In this document: positions 8,637 to 17,217 of the stretch, piece by piece
How the letters are laid out: every line of letters begins with the position of its first letter
Numbering within the stretch: the first letter of the stretch is position 1
Origin: Acidobacteriota bacterium
Lineage (GTDB): Bacteria; Acidobacteriota; Terriglobia; Terriglobales; Acidobacteriaceae
Direction of reading: 5' to 3'
NCBI GenBank assembly: GCA_003225055.1
Contig: QIAU01000158.1
Location: 1 to 52,545 of the forward strand
Length of the DNA: 52,545 nucleotides
The notes under the pieces: model-generated
Told to the model about the DNA's origin: nothing
Database searches by the model: none
Seen by the model: only the letters and a program-made list of their open reading frames with translations
Position numbers and translations under genes: made by a program

Positions 8637-9818
8637 ATGTTAGCTTGCACTGCGGCCGTACTGTACACGCCACTGGAGCGAATTGATCGACCTCTGGTTC
8701 TAGTCGATGACGGCGTGATCGCCGAGGTGACTTCCCGCACTCGACGCCCGGTTCCTTCGAGGGCGCGGGTGGTGGATTTTGGCGATTCTGTCTTGGCACC
8801 TGGGTTCATCGACATCCATATTCATGGTGGAGCCGGGCACGATGTGATGGAATCCGATCCCGGAGCGCTGCCCGGCGTCGAAGCGCTCCTGCTCAAGCAT
8901 GGTGTAACCAGCTATTTTCCAACTACCGTCACCGCTCCTCTCGACGCCACATTGGGCGCCTTGGACCGCCTCGCCGTGGCGATCGAAGCCAGAGTCAATG
9001 GAAACGGCCGCCGCGCGCGGCCGCTCGGCATTCATCTTGAGGGCCCTTTCATCAGCCACGCGCGCCGCGGAGTCCATCCTCCGGAATACCTGCTGAAGCC
9101 GACCCTCCCTATGTTCGAACGTTTCTGGCAGGCTTCTCGTGGGCACATCAAAGTGATGACCATCGCTCCCGAAGTAGAAGGTGCTCAGGAGATTATTAAG
9201 GAGGCGACCAAGCGGGGAGTATGTGTCAGCCTCGGACATTCCGACGCTGATTTGGGCGCCGCTCGTTCGGCGATGGCGGCGGGAGCGCGTCATGCGACTC
9301 ACACTTTTAATGCAATGCGCCCGCTCAGCCATCGCGACCCCGGCATTCTTGGCCTGGTGTTGGCCAATGCCAATATGACCGCCGACATCATCGCCGACGG
9401 TATCCATGTCGATCCGGCGGTAGTAGAGCTTTTCGTCAAGTTGAAGGGCCCCGAGCGGGCGGTCCTGATAACGGATGCTACCTCCGCAACCGGCATGCCC
9501 GACGGGCATTATCGTCTTGGTGCTTTCGAGCTCGAAGTGCGGAACGGCAGGTGTATTCTGGGCGACAAGCTGGCGGGCAGCGTTCTGACCATGGATCGCG
9601 CGGTGCGCAACATCATGAAATTTGCCAATCTGGATCTGCAACAGGCTTTGCGGACCGCCACTTTGAATCCCGCGAGTGTTGTGGGGATCTCCGGGCGACA
9701 CGGGGTTCTGGCTTCAGGTGCTGACGCTGATTTCGTGGTGTTGAATCGGCAACATGAAGTCATCCAGACAATTGTGCGTGGGGGGTACCTATATCGAAAA
9801 ACGAGAGAACCAGAATGA
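8637..9818 (+). CDS. nagA: N-acetylglucosamine-6-phosphate deacetylase
   Basis: NagA removes acetate from GlcNAc-6-phosphate to give glucosamine-6-phosphate in the cytoplasm, the first committed step of GlcNAc use and cell-wall amino-sugar recycling. The 393-residue length is normal for the family. Amidohydrolase signatures are present: His61-x-His63 (FIDIHIHGG), Glu135 (IHLEGPF), His201 (LGHSDA), His222 (THTFNAM) and catalytic Asp280 (LITDATSATG). No clear Shine-Dalgarno precedes ATG 8637. Its stop overlaps the next start by four bases (ATGA), so the two genes are translationally coupled and probably serve one pathway. Confidence 0.95.
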   Translation: MLACTAAVLYTPLERIDRPLVLVDDGVIAEVTSRTRRPVPSRARVVDFGDSVLAPGFIDIHIHGGAGHDVMESDPGALPGVEALLLKHGVTSYFPTTVTAPLDATLGALDRLAVAIEARVNGNGRRARPLGIHLEGPFISHARRGVHPPEYLLKPTLPMFERFWQASRGHIKVMTIAPEVEGAQEIIKEATKRGVCVSLGHSDADLGAARSAMAAGARHATHTFNAMRPLSHRDPGILGLVLANANMTADIIADGIHVDPAVVELFVKLKGPERAVLITDATSATGMPDGHYRLGAFELEVRNGRCILGDKLAGSVLTMDRAVRNIMKFANLDLQQALRTATLNPASVVGISGRHGVLASGADADFVVLNRQHEVIQTIVRGGYLYRKTREPE

Positions 9819-10942
9819 GTAGTGAGCGCCAGTTCCGCCATCACATGATCAAGGAGATCTTCGAGCAGCCTCGCGGCTTGCGCGACACGATTGCTCCTCG
9901 TGTGTCCCTTGCCGACGGACTGGTCCGGTTGGAGGACGTTCATCTTAGCGTCGACGACTTGCGTGGGTTGCACCGTATCAATATCGTTGCTTCGGGAACC
10001 AGCCGCCATGCTGGCATGGCCGGGCAGTTCATGATCCAGGAATTGAGCGGCGTTCCCGTCGACGTGGACTATGCCAGCGAGTTCGAATACCGCAATCCCC
10101 TGACCGGTCCCGGCGAATTGGCTATTCTCATCACGCAGTCGGGTGAGACTGCCGACACTACTGGCGCTTTGCGCGAGGCCAAGGCCAAGGGCGCGCGCAC
10201 CATTGCCATCTCCAACGTGATCGGGTCCACGATAGCCCGCGAGGCGGACGGCGTTATCTATACTCTGGCGGGGCCGGAGATCAGCATTGCCTCCACCAAG
10301 GCCTTCACCGCACAGATGGCTGTCTTATATCTGTTCGCGCTTTATCTCGCCCATGCTCGTGGCTGCTTGAATCAAGAGCAAATACGCCAACACATTCGCG
10401 AGCTTCTCGATCTTCCCGCCCAGACCGAGCGGGTGCTGGAAGGAGCGAAGCAGTGTGAAGCTCTCGCGAACAAACACCACAAGATCGAGGACTTTCTCTT
10501 CTTAGGACGCGCGGTGCACTATCCGGTAGCGATGGATGGTGCGTTAAAGCTGAAGGAAGTGTCGTACGTTCATGCCGAGGGCTATCCCACGGGAGAGACA
10601 AAACACGGCCCGAATGCGCTAATTGACGAGAACCTGCCGGTCGTGACTCTTGCCACCTGCGATCGCAGCGATCCCGGTTCCCTGCTGCGCTATGGAAAGA
10701 CGGTGGCCAACATACGAGGATTCAAGAAGCAGGGCGGCAAAATTATTGCGATTGCGTCTGAAGGCGACGGCGAGGTGTCCAGCCTCGCGGACCACACCAT
10801 TTTTGTGCCCGCCGCTCCGGAATTGCTGGCTCCAATTCTGGAGATCGTGCCTTTGCAATTGTTCGCTTACTACATGGCGGTACACCGCGGGCTGGATGTG
10901 GATCGGCCGAGAAATCTGACTAAGTCGGTGACAGTGGAATAG
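9815..10942 (+). CDS. GlmS-like SIS-domain protein without glutaminase; probable glucosamine-6-phosphate deaminase
   Basis: The 375 residues correspond to the isomerase half of GlmS only. The protein starts MSSERQFRHHMIKEIFEQP, which matches the linker after the glutaminase domain. Two SIS domains follow (VASGTSRHAGMAGQ, ITQSGETADT; then FLFLGRAVHYPVAMDGALKL). Residues equivalent to GlmS catalytic Glu, His and Lys are kept in KLKEVSYVHAEGY, ETKHGP and the end DRPRNLTKSVTVE. Lacking the N-terminal Cys glutaminase it cannot use glutamine. Coupled to nagA, it is best read as a NagB-II-type deaminase turning glucosamine-6-phosphate into fructose-6-phosphate and ammonia. An AgaS-like role is the main alternative. 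Confidence 0.85.
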   Translation: MSSERQFRHHMIKEIFEQPRGLRDTIAPRVSLADGLVRLEDVHLSVDDLRGLHRINIVASGTSRHAGMAGQFMIQELSGVPVDVDYASEFEYRNPLTGPGELAILITQSGETADTTGALREAKAKGARTIAISNVIGSTIAREADGVIYTLAGPEISIASTKAFTAQMAVLYLFALYLAHARGCLNQEQIRQHIRELLDLPAQTERVLEGAKQCEALANKHHKIEDFLFLGRAVHYPVAMDGALKLKEVSYVHAEGYPTGETKHGPNALIDENLPVVTLATCDRSDPGSLLRYGKTVANIRGFKKQGGKIIAIASEGDGEVSSLADHTIFVPAAPELLAPILEIVPLQLFAYYMAVHRGLDVDRPRNLTKSVTVE

Positions 10943-10957
10943 AAGTAAAGAGGTGAG

Positions 10958-11350
10958 CTAGTTCGGCTTGCGAACTTTCCCCTCCGGCAGATACCGCATC
11001 ATGGCGGCATCTGTAGCCTGCTTGATCCTGTCAAAGAGGCTTAGTTCAGGAGTGGGCGACTTGTCCCCAGACGGACTTTGGCGCAGAGTCCGCCGCAGCT
11101 TTTCGTCCATCTCCAATTCGCTGGTAACGATCTGCATGTAGAACCAGAGGAAGTGCCGCATCTGGTCGAGCGCGGACTTCAGAGTTTGAATCGATTCCAT
11201 CTCACTTAGCTGACTGAGCGATTCCATTAACTCCGGATCGGCCGGGGCCTGCATTGCGGCGCAGTTCAGTTCCCGTTGGATGGCACGCAGATCCTCGGTG
11301 ACTCGCAGGATTCGCAGATCAATCTCGTCCATGTAGTCGTTCGCGTTCAT
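10958..11350 (-). CDS. Conserved-looking hypothetical protein, helical
   Basis: This is a 130-residue product if translation starts at the second in-frame ATG (11350, MNANDYMDEIDLR); an earlier ATG at 11389 adds 13 basic residues. It is predicted mostly helical and charged (ITEDLRAIQREL-like, METIQTLKSALDQMR-like, SELEMDEKLRRTL) with no signal peptide or membrane segment, so it is likely cytoplasmic. The family is not recognised. It converges on the nag genes and ends 15 bp after them. No clear ribosome-binding site is visible. Confidence 0.55.
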   Translation of the reverse strand: MNANDYMDEIDLRILRVTEDLRAIQRELNCAAMQAPADPELMESLSQLSEMESIQTLKSALDQMRHFLWFYMQIVTSELEMDEKLRRTLRQSPSGDKSPTPELSLFDRIKQATDAAMMRYLPEGKVRKPN

Positions 11351-11504
11351 CGTGCGTTCGATTCTGACATCTGAACATCTCACTCGCAAGAGCGAGCGAA
11401 CAGATGTCCGCTGTGCATGAGCTTTGGTAATTCTCAGTTACCTTGGTGTGAAAGGTGCGTCCCACGCGAGTTTTCACACGGAATTGGAGCCGGCTGACGC
11501 AATG

Positions 11505-12135
11505 CCGGCAGTGCCGCCACGGATCTCGGGCTCCCCACACACGCACTCCTGAACACGGACTTTCGAGCGCAGCGACGAGCGCGCGAATCATCTGATCAAG
11601 CTTCACCGGTCCGAAACGCCGAGCGCCCTCTCGCGTTGACGATATGCTTTCAAGCAGCCAATACATAGGGATCAACGCGTACGGCCAGAAATATCCTGGC
11701 CCAAGAACGTACTAAGGTCGCAAGATCGAAGCGCTCAGGCCACAGTCCCAGATGATGCTTTTCACACTCAGCTCTGACCCGAACATAAGCCTTCATGACC
11801 GGCGCGAGCTGCGCCACGCTGACGTGAACGAAATGCTCGATTCTGGCGTGCACAGCGGCTGACACTGCTTCACGCGCCGCTACTAAGTCGACAGCTCGAA
11901 AGTCGGCTGCCTTGGACGGGTTGGGATGAGAGACACCAACGATTGTATGAAGGTACCAGCAGGCGCAATCTGGTCTTGGTACGAATTTCTGTCGAGCGGA
12001 TTGCCAGAGATGCTGGTGCAACCCTTCGGAAGTTTCGACTCACACCCAGGGCGCACCAGGGCTCGAACCTGATGACCTGGCTCCAGTAACTGCGGAATCA
12101 ATCGCCGACCCCATGTAGCCGGTGCCGCCTGCCAT
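11505..12135 (-). pseudogene. NAD(P)-binding SDR/NmrA-like protein, frameshifted
   Basis: Starting at ATG 12135 the minus strand encodes a Rossmann dinucleotide motif (MAGGTGYMGSA). Other frames then supply consecutive parts: LLEPGHQVRALVRPGCESKL, VGVSHPNPSKAADFRAVDLV, HFVHVSVAQLAPVMKAYV and finally REGARRFGPVKLDQMIRALV with GVRVWG. All belong to an atypical SDR family of NAD-dependent epimerase-like proteins. At least three frame changes are required, so it is inactive. It lies directly after the GH31 gene on the same strand. Confidence 0.75.
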
Positions 12136-12170
12136 GAAGATTCTGTGCGGGTTCAGCAAAATGTCTTCCG

Positions 12171-14627
12171 CTACCTTTGTGTATAGTCCACCGATATCTC
12201 TGCCCCTTCCACCGGATTGGGAATCGTCGCAACCACTTGCTCCATTGCTGGCTCGTAGCTCCAGCCGGTAAGTGCAGTACCGGCGGTCAAAACCTGCTTG
12301 GGCTGTCTTGCGATCCCGAAGATTTCCAGCTTCACTTGATTCCACCAGGGAGAAAACGATCCCTGGGCCGGCGAAATCTTCACGCGAACCGAATCGGGCG
12401 ATGCATCACAGGTATAGTTCACGCGCAAGTACTCGCCTTTCTGATAGGCGAAACTGATGCCGTCGTCCAGGTAGAGCGAGCCACGACAGTCTTCTCCGGG
12501 ATAGACCTGCAGCGTCAATGGGCCATCGGGCTTTTGTGCCGTGTACTGCACCAATGGCTGCTGCGCAAGGATGGCGCCTCCACGAACATAGACCGGAAGC
12601 ACATCAAGCAGAGGTTCTAAGCGGATGTCGGTTCCGCCTTGCAGCTTCTGCCCAGTCCAGAAGTCGTACCAGGTACCGTGCGGCAACTCGACTTGCAGCG
12701 GATCCAACATCTCCACGACTTTCGGAGCAATCAATAGATCTGGCCCGAACAGGTACTCAGGGAGAAAACCGCTATCCACCTCTTCGTAGAATCTCTCGTC
12801 GTTCGGATACTCAAGAAATAACGGCCGTTCGAGCGGCAACCCGGTCCGCGTGGTCTCTTCCACGCCGGTGTAAATGTAAGGCAGAAGCCGGTAGCGCAGT
12901 TCAATGTAACGACGGCGAATCGCTTCCTGCTCCGGACCATGCACCCAGGGCTCCTGGTCGGCGGTTCCCTTCGCGGTGTGATCGCGAAAAATTGGCGTGA
13001 AGGTTCCAACTTCGATCCAGCGCGTGAGCAGATCTGGCGTTGGCGTTCCAGCGAAACCGCCGATATCAGCGCCCACCAACGGGTAACCCGACAGGCCAAG
13101 ATTCTCCAAATTGGGCGTCATCATGCGCAGGTGATTCCATGAACTGGTGTTGTCGCCGGTCCATGATGCGGCATAACGTTGTGCGCCCGCATAGGCCGCG
13201 CGCGTCAAAACAAAGGGCCGCTCATTGGGACGTAGACGCAGCAGCCCTTCGTAGGTGGCGCGAGCGTTTTGCATGCCGTAGACATTGTGGATGGCGCGAT
13301 GACTCTCAGTTCCACCCCAGTCCACACGATGAACGACGTCCAGCGGCATAGTCTTATCGGGCCGCAAGAAAACAGACGGTTCATTCATGTCGTTCCAGAA
13401 ACCGGCCACGCCCACATCGACAAAATCCTTGTAGAGAGTGCCCCACCAGCGCCGAACTCTTTCCAGCGTGAAGTCTGGGAAAACGCTGTCGCCGGGCCAC
13501 ACCTTTCCCACGTAGACTGAGCCATCCGGATTCTTGACGAAATTGTCGCCGGCAATTCCTTCATCATAGGGCTTGTAGCCAGCTTGCTTCTTGATGTGTA
13601 AATCCGTGATGAGAATAACCTTGAAACCTTCCTTGCCGAGGTCGCGAATCATACCCTCAAAGTTCGGGAATTTCTGGCGATCCACTGTGAAAGGAGCGTT
13701 GCCCAGCTGGTAATCGATATCCAGGTAAATCACATCGCAGGGAATCTTGTGCTCGCGGAAGATGCGGGCAATCTCGCGAACCCGCGCTTCCGGATAGTAG
13801 CTGTAGCGGGATTGCTGAAATCCCAGCGCCCACAGCGGCGGCAACGGACTACGCCCAACCAGTGTGGTGTAGGACTGCAGCACCTTCTTAGGATCGGGAC
13901 CAAAGAAGAAGTAATAGTTCAGTTCGCCGCCTTCCGCCCCAAACGAGTATACATTGCGATCCGCCCGTCCCAGGTCGAAGCTGCTGCGATAGGTATTGTC
14001 GAGAAAAACGCCATAAGACACGCCATGGCGTAGCGCGAGAAAGAATGGAATGTCTTTATAAAGAGGATCGGTAGACTCCTGCCATCCATAAGCGTCGGTA
14101 TTCCACATGCTGTAGGCCTGGCCGCGATGATCAACCGATCCGGGCTTATCACCCAAGCCGTAATAATGTTCGTCTTCGGGCATCACCTTCCAGACTCGGA
14201 AAGAGCTCCCACTGAATGCCATCGGACGCGCGTCAGCCAACAGAACCTTTCCTTTGGTGTCCAGGAACACGATCTGAAGCGGCGATTTCTGCACGCGCAC
14301 TCGCCCCGTGCTGGTCGCGAATTCCACTGCACTTGACGAGTCGGAGACCTGTAGGTTGGGCACAGACTGAGCTGCTTCTGGCACAACTGCCCAGGAATGA
14401 TCAGCCGGGAAAGTCCCCTCTGTTGCCACCCGGACTCGCACGGTCGAGTGGTTGATTGCAACCACGCGCACTGCCGACGTTCCTGCCTTCAACTCAACGC
14501 CATTGGGTAGCTTTTGAACTCTCGTGACCGCCGCGAGCGGCTGCCACGATGCTTCGGCAACCTGCGCCGACGTACCAAGAGGAAAAAAAATGGCAAGAAC
14601 AACCAATATGCCAGCAATCCGTTTCAT
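12171..14627 (-). CDS. Secreted glycoside hydrolase family 31 (alpha-glucosidase/xylosidase-like)
   Basis: This 818-residue enzyme should release alpha-linked glucose or xylose from the non-reducing ends of oligosaccharides. ATG 14627 is chosen although the frame stays open far upstream, because it has AGGA about nine bases before it and begins a signal peptide (MKRIAGILVVLAIFFPLGTSA). GH31 order is complete: N-terminal beta-sandwich (YYGLGDKPGSVDHRGQ), (beta/alpha)8 barrel with nucleophile Asp413 in WNDMNEPSVF and acid/base Asp492 in SWTGDN, and C-terminal beta domains (FLEYPND, LLIAPKV, LPHGTWYDFWTG). Both catalytic acids are present. The flanking genes on both sides are decayed, so it may be transcribed alone. 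Confidence 0.93.
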   Translation of the reverse strand: MKRIAGILVVLAIFFPLGTSAQVAEASWQPLAAVTRVQKLPNGVELKAGTSAVRVVAINHSTVRVRVATEGTFPADHSWAVVPEAAQSVPNLQVSDSSSAVEFATSTGRVRVQKSPLQIVFLDTKGKVLLADARPMAFSGSSFRVWKVMPEDEHYYGLGDKPGSVDHRGQAYSMWNTDAYGWQESTDPLYKDIPFFLALRHGVSYGVFLDNTYRSSFDLGRADRNVYSFGAEGGELNYYFFFGPDPKKVLQSYTTLVGRSPLPPLWALGFQQSRYSYYPEARVREIARIFREHKIPCDVIYLDIDYQLGNAPFTVDRQKFPNFEGMIRDLGKEGFKVILITDLHIKKQAGYKPYDEGIAGDNFVKNPDGSVYVGKVWPGDSVFPDFTLERVRRWWGTLYKDFVDVGVAGFWNDMNEPSVFLRPDKTMPLDVVHRVDWGGTESHRAIHNVYGMQNARATYEGLLRLRPNERPFVLTRAAYAGAQRYAASWTGDNTSSWNHLRMMTPNLENLGLSGYPLVGADIGGFAGTPTPDLLTRWIEVGTFTPIFRDHTAKGTADQEPWVHGPEQEAIRRRYIELRYRLLPYIYTGVEETTRTGLPLERPLFLEYPNDERFYEEVDSGFLPEYLFGPDLLIAPKVVEMLDPLQVELPHGTWYDFWTGQKLQGGTDIRLEPLLDVLPVYVRGGAILAQQPLVQYTAQKPDGPLTLQVYPGEDCRGSLYLDDGISFAYQKGEYLRVNYTCDASPDSVRVKISPAQGSFSPWWNQVKLEIFGIARQPKQVLTAGTALTGWSYEPAMEQVVATIPNPVEGAEISVDYTQR

Positions 14628-14712
14628 CTCAATTCCTGTAATACTGAATTGCACGCCGAGTAGAGGCTTCATTCTATAATTTCGGGTCCGCCCGGGAGGT
14701 CCCCAGGCGAAT

Positions 14713-15597
14713 TTGCTTCTGGTGGTCGGTCGGGGCAACCGGACTCGTCGGCAAGAAAGGTTGCGCTGTGGCCACGCAAGAACGGGGCAGCGGTACTCGC
14801 GCTGGTTCGCGGCGGTGCCCAATCGCGGAGAAGCAAAAGCGCTTCTCGATGCCGGATCCGAGGTGGTGGATGGAGATCTGACCCAACCGGAAACTCTGGC
14901 CCCGCCCCTGCGCCGGAAGTCACACGATCGTGTGTACCGCCACCTCGATGCCGCAGGGGTAGGATGACGGATTGAGGCGGGTCGATCACGACGGCGTGCT
15001 GAGCCTGATCGATGCTGCCGAGCAGGAGTCAAGAAACTCGTGTACGTGTCTTAATTCAGGAAATATTAAGTTTGACTCTCCCCTGGAGACCGCGGAGAGG
15101 GACTGCGAGCGGCGCCTCCTGGCCAGCCAGATGCAAGCGATAATTCTCTGTCCAACGTGGCTTTATGGAAGTGCGGCTTAGCACAATATTGGGCTTTGAT
15201 CCGGCCAATGCGACGGCGCGAATCTATGGTTCAGGAGAAGCGCCTGCCAGCTACATCTCCGCCTTTGATGTCGCCGATTCTGCCGTGGCTACAGGGTTAG
15301 GGAGCGACACCGGCAACCAGGTTGTCGAACTCGGGGGGCCGAGCCGGTTTCGCAGCTGCAAGCGGTTTGCATCTTCGAAAACGAGCTCCACAGGAAATTT
15401 ACTCTGCAGCATGTCTCGGTGGAAGCTTTGCAGGAGCAGCATCGCTCCGGCGAACCTTTGCAGAAGACCGTTGGCACGCTGCTGTTGGGATACGTCGCCG
15501 GCGATGTCATCCCCACGGGCCGGGATAACGCGGCGCGTTATAGGGTGCGCCTGCATTCGGTAGACGACTATGCAGCTCAGTCTGCTGCTAAGCATTG
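14713..15597 (+). pseudogene. SDR/NAD(P)-binding oxidoreductase, heavily decayed
   Basis: Pieces of one protein occur in all three plus frames: EAKALLDAGSEVVDGDLTQP near 14830, STILGFDPANATARIYGSGE then ISAFDVADSAVATGLGSDTG at 15180-15320, and finally QAVCIFENELHRKFTLQHVS then GYVAGDVIPTG ending at a TGA at 15595-15597. Order and content fit an NmrA-like SDR with its C-terminal substrate domain. Stops and frame changes interrupt it at several places. It diverges from the GH31 gene. A second SDR relic lies on the other side of that gene. Confidence 0.7.
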
Positions 15598-15662
15598 ACC
15601 TTATTTCCGCACCTGCGGCCTTCTCTTTGTGAACAATCTCCTCATCTGTTACAAGCATCTCT

Positions 15663-16958
15663 GTGACTGAAGCGAACTCAACCGCCCTGGTGCGGGCCAT
15701 CGGACGCTGGAGCATGGTGGCGCTGGTGGTGAACTCCATCATCGGCAGCGGAATTTTCGGCCTGCCCTCCCAGCTCGCCGGACTAGTCGGACAATACAGC
15801 CCATTGGCCGTGTTGTTGGCGGGTGCGGTGATTGGCGTCATCATGTGCTGCTTTGCTGAGGTGGCTTCTTATTTCACCGAAGCAGGAGGTCCGTATCTTT
15901 ACGCGCGCGCCGCTTTCGGCCGCCTGATGGGTATCGAGATGGGGTGGATGCTCTGGCTCTCCCAGTTAAGCGCGCCCGCGGCTAACGCGAATCTTTTCGT
16001 TATTTATCTCGCAGAATTCTGGCCTTGCGCCAATGATCCCCTTCCGCGTTTCCTGATACTCGCGATTCTTGTGGGTATACTGGCTATCATCAATTACCGC
16101 GGCGTACGCAGCGGCACGCAGGTCAGTAACTTCTTCACCATCGCGAAGCTGTTGCCGATCGGCATCGTCATTATCGCGGGTGCGGTCTACATGTTCACCG
16201 GACATCGCGTGGCAGGCGCGGCGGGAACCCCGGGCGGTGCTGGAGCCTGGCTAAAAACAATTTTGCTGCTGGTCTTTGCCTACGGCGGTTTTGAAAGCGC
16301 ACTCACGCCTATGAGCGAAGCGACAAATCCTCAGCGCGACGCGGCTTTTGGTCTACTCGCAGCCCTGGTGATCTGCACCCTGGTCTACACCTTGATTCAG
16401 TGGGTCTCGGTCGCTGTGCTCTCTAATGCCGGCAACACGCAACGCCCGCTGGCTGACGTCGCTCGGCTTGCGCTTGGCGAGAAGGGAGCTGTCCTCGTAA
16501 CCATTGGCGCGCTGATTTCGTTCTATGGGTATCTCAGCGCAAAAATTGTCGGTGTTCCTCGCGTGACCTATGCCCTCGCCGAACGAGGAGACTTTCCAAA
16601 AATATTTGCTGCAGTCCACTCCCGGTACCGCACTCCCTATTTCTCAATCCTGGTCTTTGCCTTGCTGACCTGGTTGCTGGCTCTCTTGGGAAGCTTCGCG
16701 TGGAACCTGACACTCTCGGCGGTAGCGCGGCTCGTCTACTACGGCGTCGGATGCGCAGCCCTCCCGGTGCTTCGCAGACAGCGGCCCCGGTTAGCCCTGT
16801 TTCACCTGCCCGGTGGTCAACTCCTTTCAGGAGCCGGCGTTGTCCTTTGCGGGGTGCTGTTAACACAGGTGGACTTCAGAAAATCCCTCATCCTCATTGC
16901 TACTGTGGTGCTTGCCTTCCTCAACTGGCTGTTCGTGCGACGTAAACCAGCCGCATAG
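15663..16958 (+). CDS. APC-family amino acid permease
   Basis: The 431-residue inner-membrane transporter has about 12 hydrophobic helices. The first helix carries the APC signature (ALVVNSIIGSGIFGLPS), and FAEVASYFTEAGGPYLYAR and YGGFESALTPMSEATNP follow family patterns for TM3 and TM6. It is expected to move an amino acid or amine by proton symport or exchange; the substrate cannot be told from sequence. Start codon is GTG 15663, with no good Shine-Dalgarno. It stands alone between an SDR relic and the propeller protein. Confidence 0.88.
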   Translation: MTEANSTALVRAIGRWSMVALVVNSIIGSGIFGLPSQLAGLVGQYSPLAVLLAGAVIGVIMCCFAEVASYFTEAGGPYLYARAAFGRLMGIEMGWMLWLSQLSAPAANANLFVIYLAEFWPCANDPLPRFLILAILVGILAIINYRGVRSGTQVSNFFTIAKLLPIGIVIIAGAVYMFTGHRVAGAAGTPGGAGAWLKTILLLVFAYGGFESALTPMSEATNPQRDAAFGLLAALVICTLVYTLIQWVSVAVLSNAGNTQRPLADVARLALGEKGAVLVTIGALISFYGYLSAKIVGVPRVTYALAERGDFPKIFAAVHSRYRTPYFSILVFALLTWLLALLGSFAWNLTLSAVARLVYYGVGCAALPVLRRQRPRLALFHLPGGQLLSGAGVVLCGVLLTQVDFRKSLILIATVVLAFLNWLFVRRKPAA

Positions 16959-17217
16959 CGAGTCAGTCAAGCCGCGAAGCAGCGCAAGAATGAAGCCCAG
17001 GGGGTAAGCCGTAGTTATCGGCGGGAACCGGATTAGCCCCCGGAGGATCGAAATAATAGCTACAACACAGACTCCGTAATGAAACACCGGATGTCTCACG
17101 CACACACGTCAACGTTCGGAAAAGCAGGAAGCTGAGCGAGCCCCAGCCAGGGGCAGCACAGAACCACCGGTTCGGTATAATTCCCGCCTGGCGAAAGCGG
17201 CGAAACCTACTTGGGAG
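16959..17217. promoter_or_regulatory. Intergenic leader with possible -10 element
   Basis: No gene is seen. A TATAAT hexamer lies at about 17176-17181 in the sense of the downstream gene, about 40 bp before its start; no convincing -35 box accompanies it. I looked for riboswitch-like conserved boxes and found none. Confidence 0.3.

Noticed and set aside
8700-9701. 333-codon minus-strand frame
   Set aside because: Antisense shadow of nagA; codon pattern and metal ligands belong to the plus strand.
14628-15032. Upstream extension of the GH31 frame by 135 codons
   Set aside because: The extra part is Arg/Pro/Ser-rich antisense of the SDR relic, while a signal peptide and ribosome-binding site mark ATG 14627.
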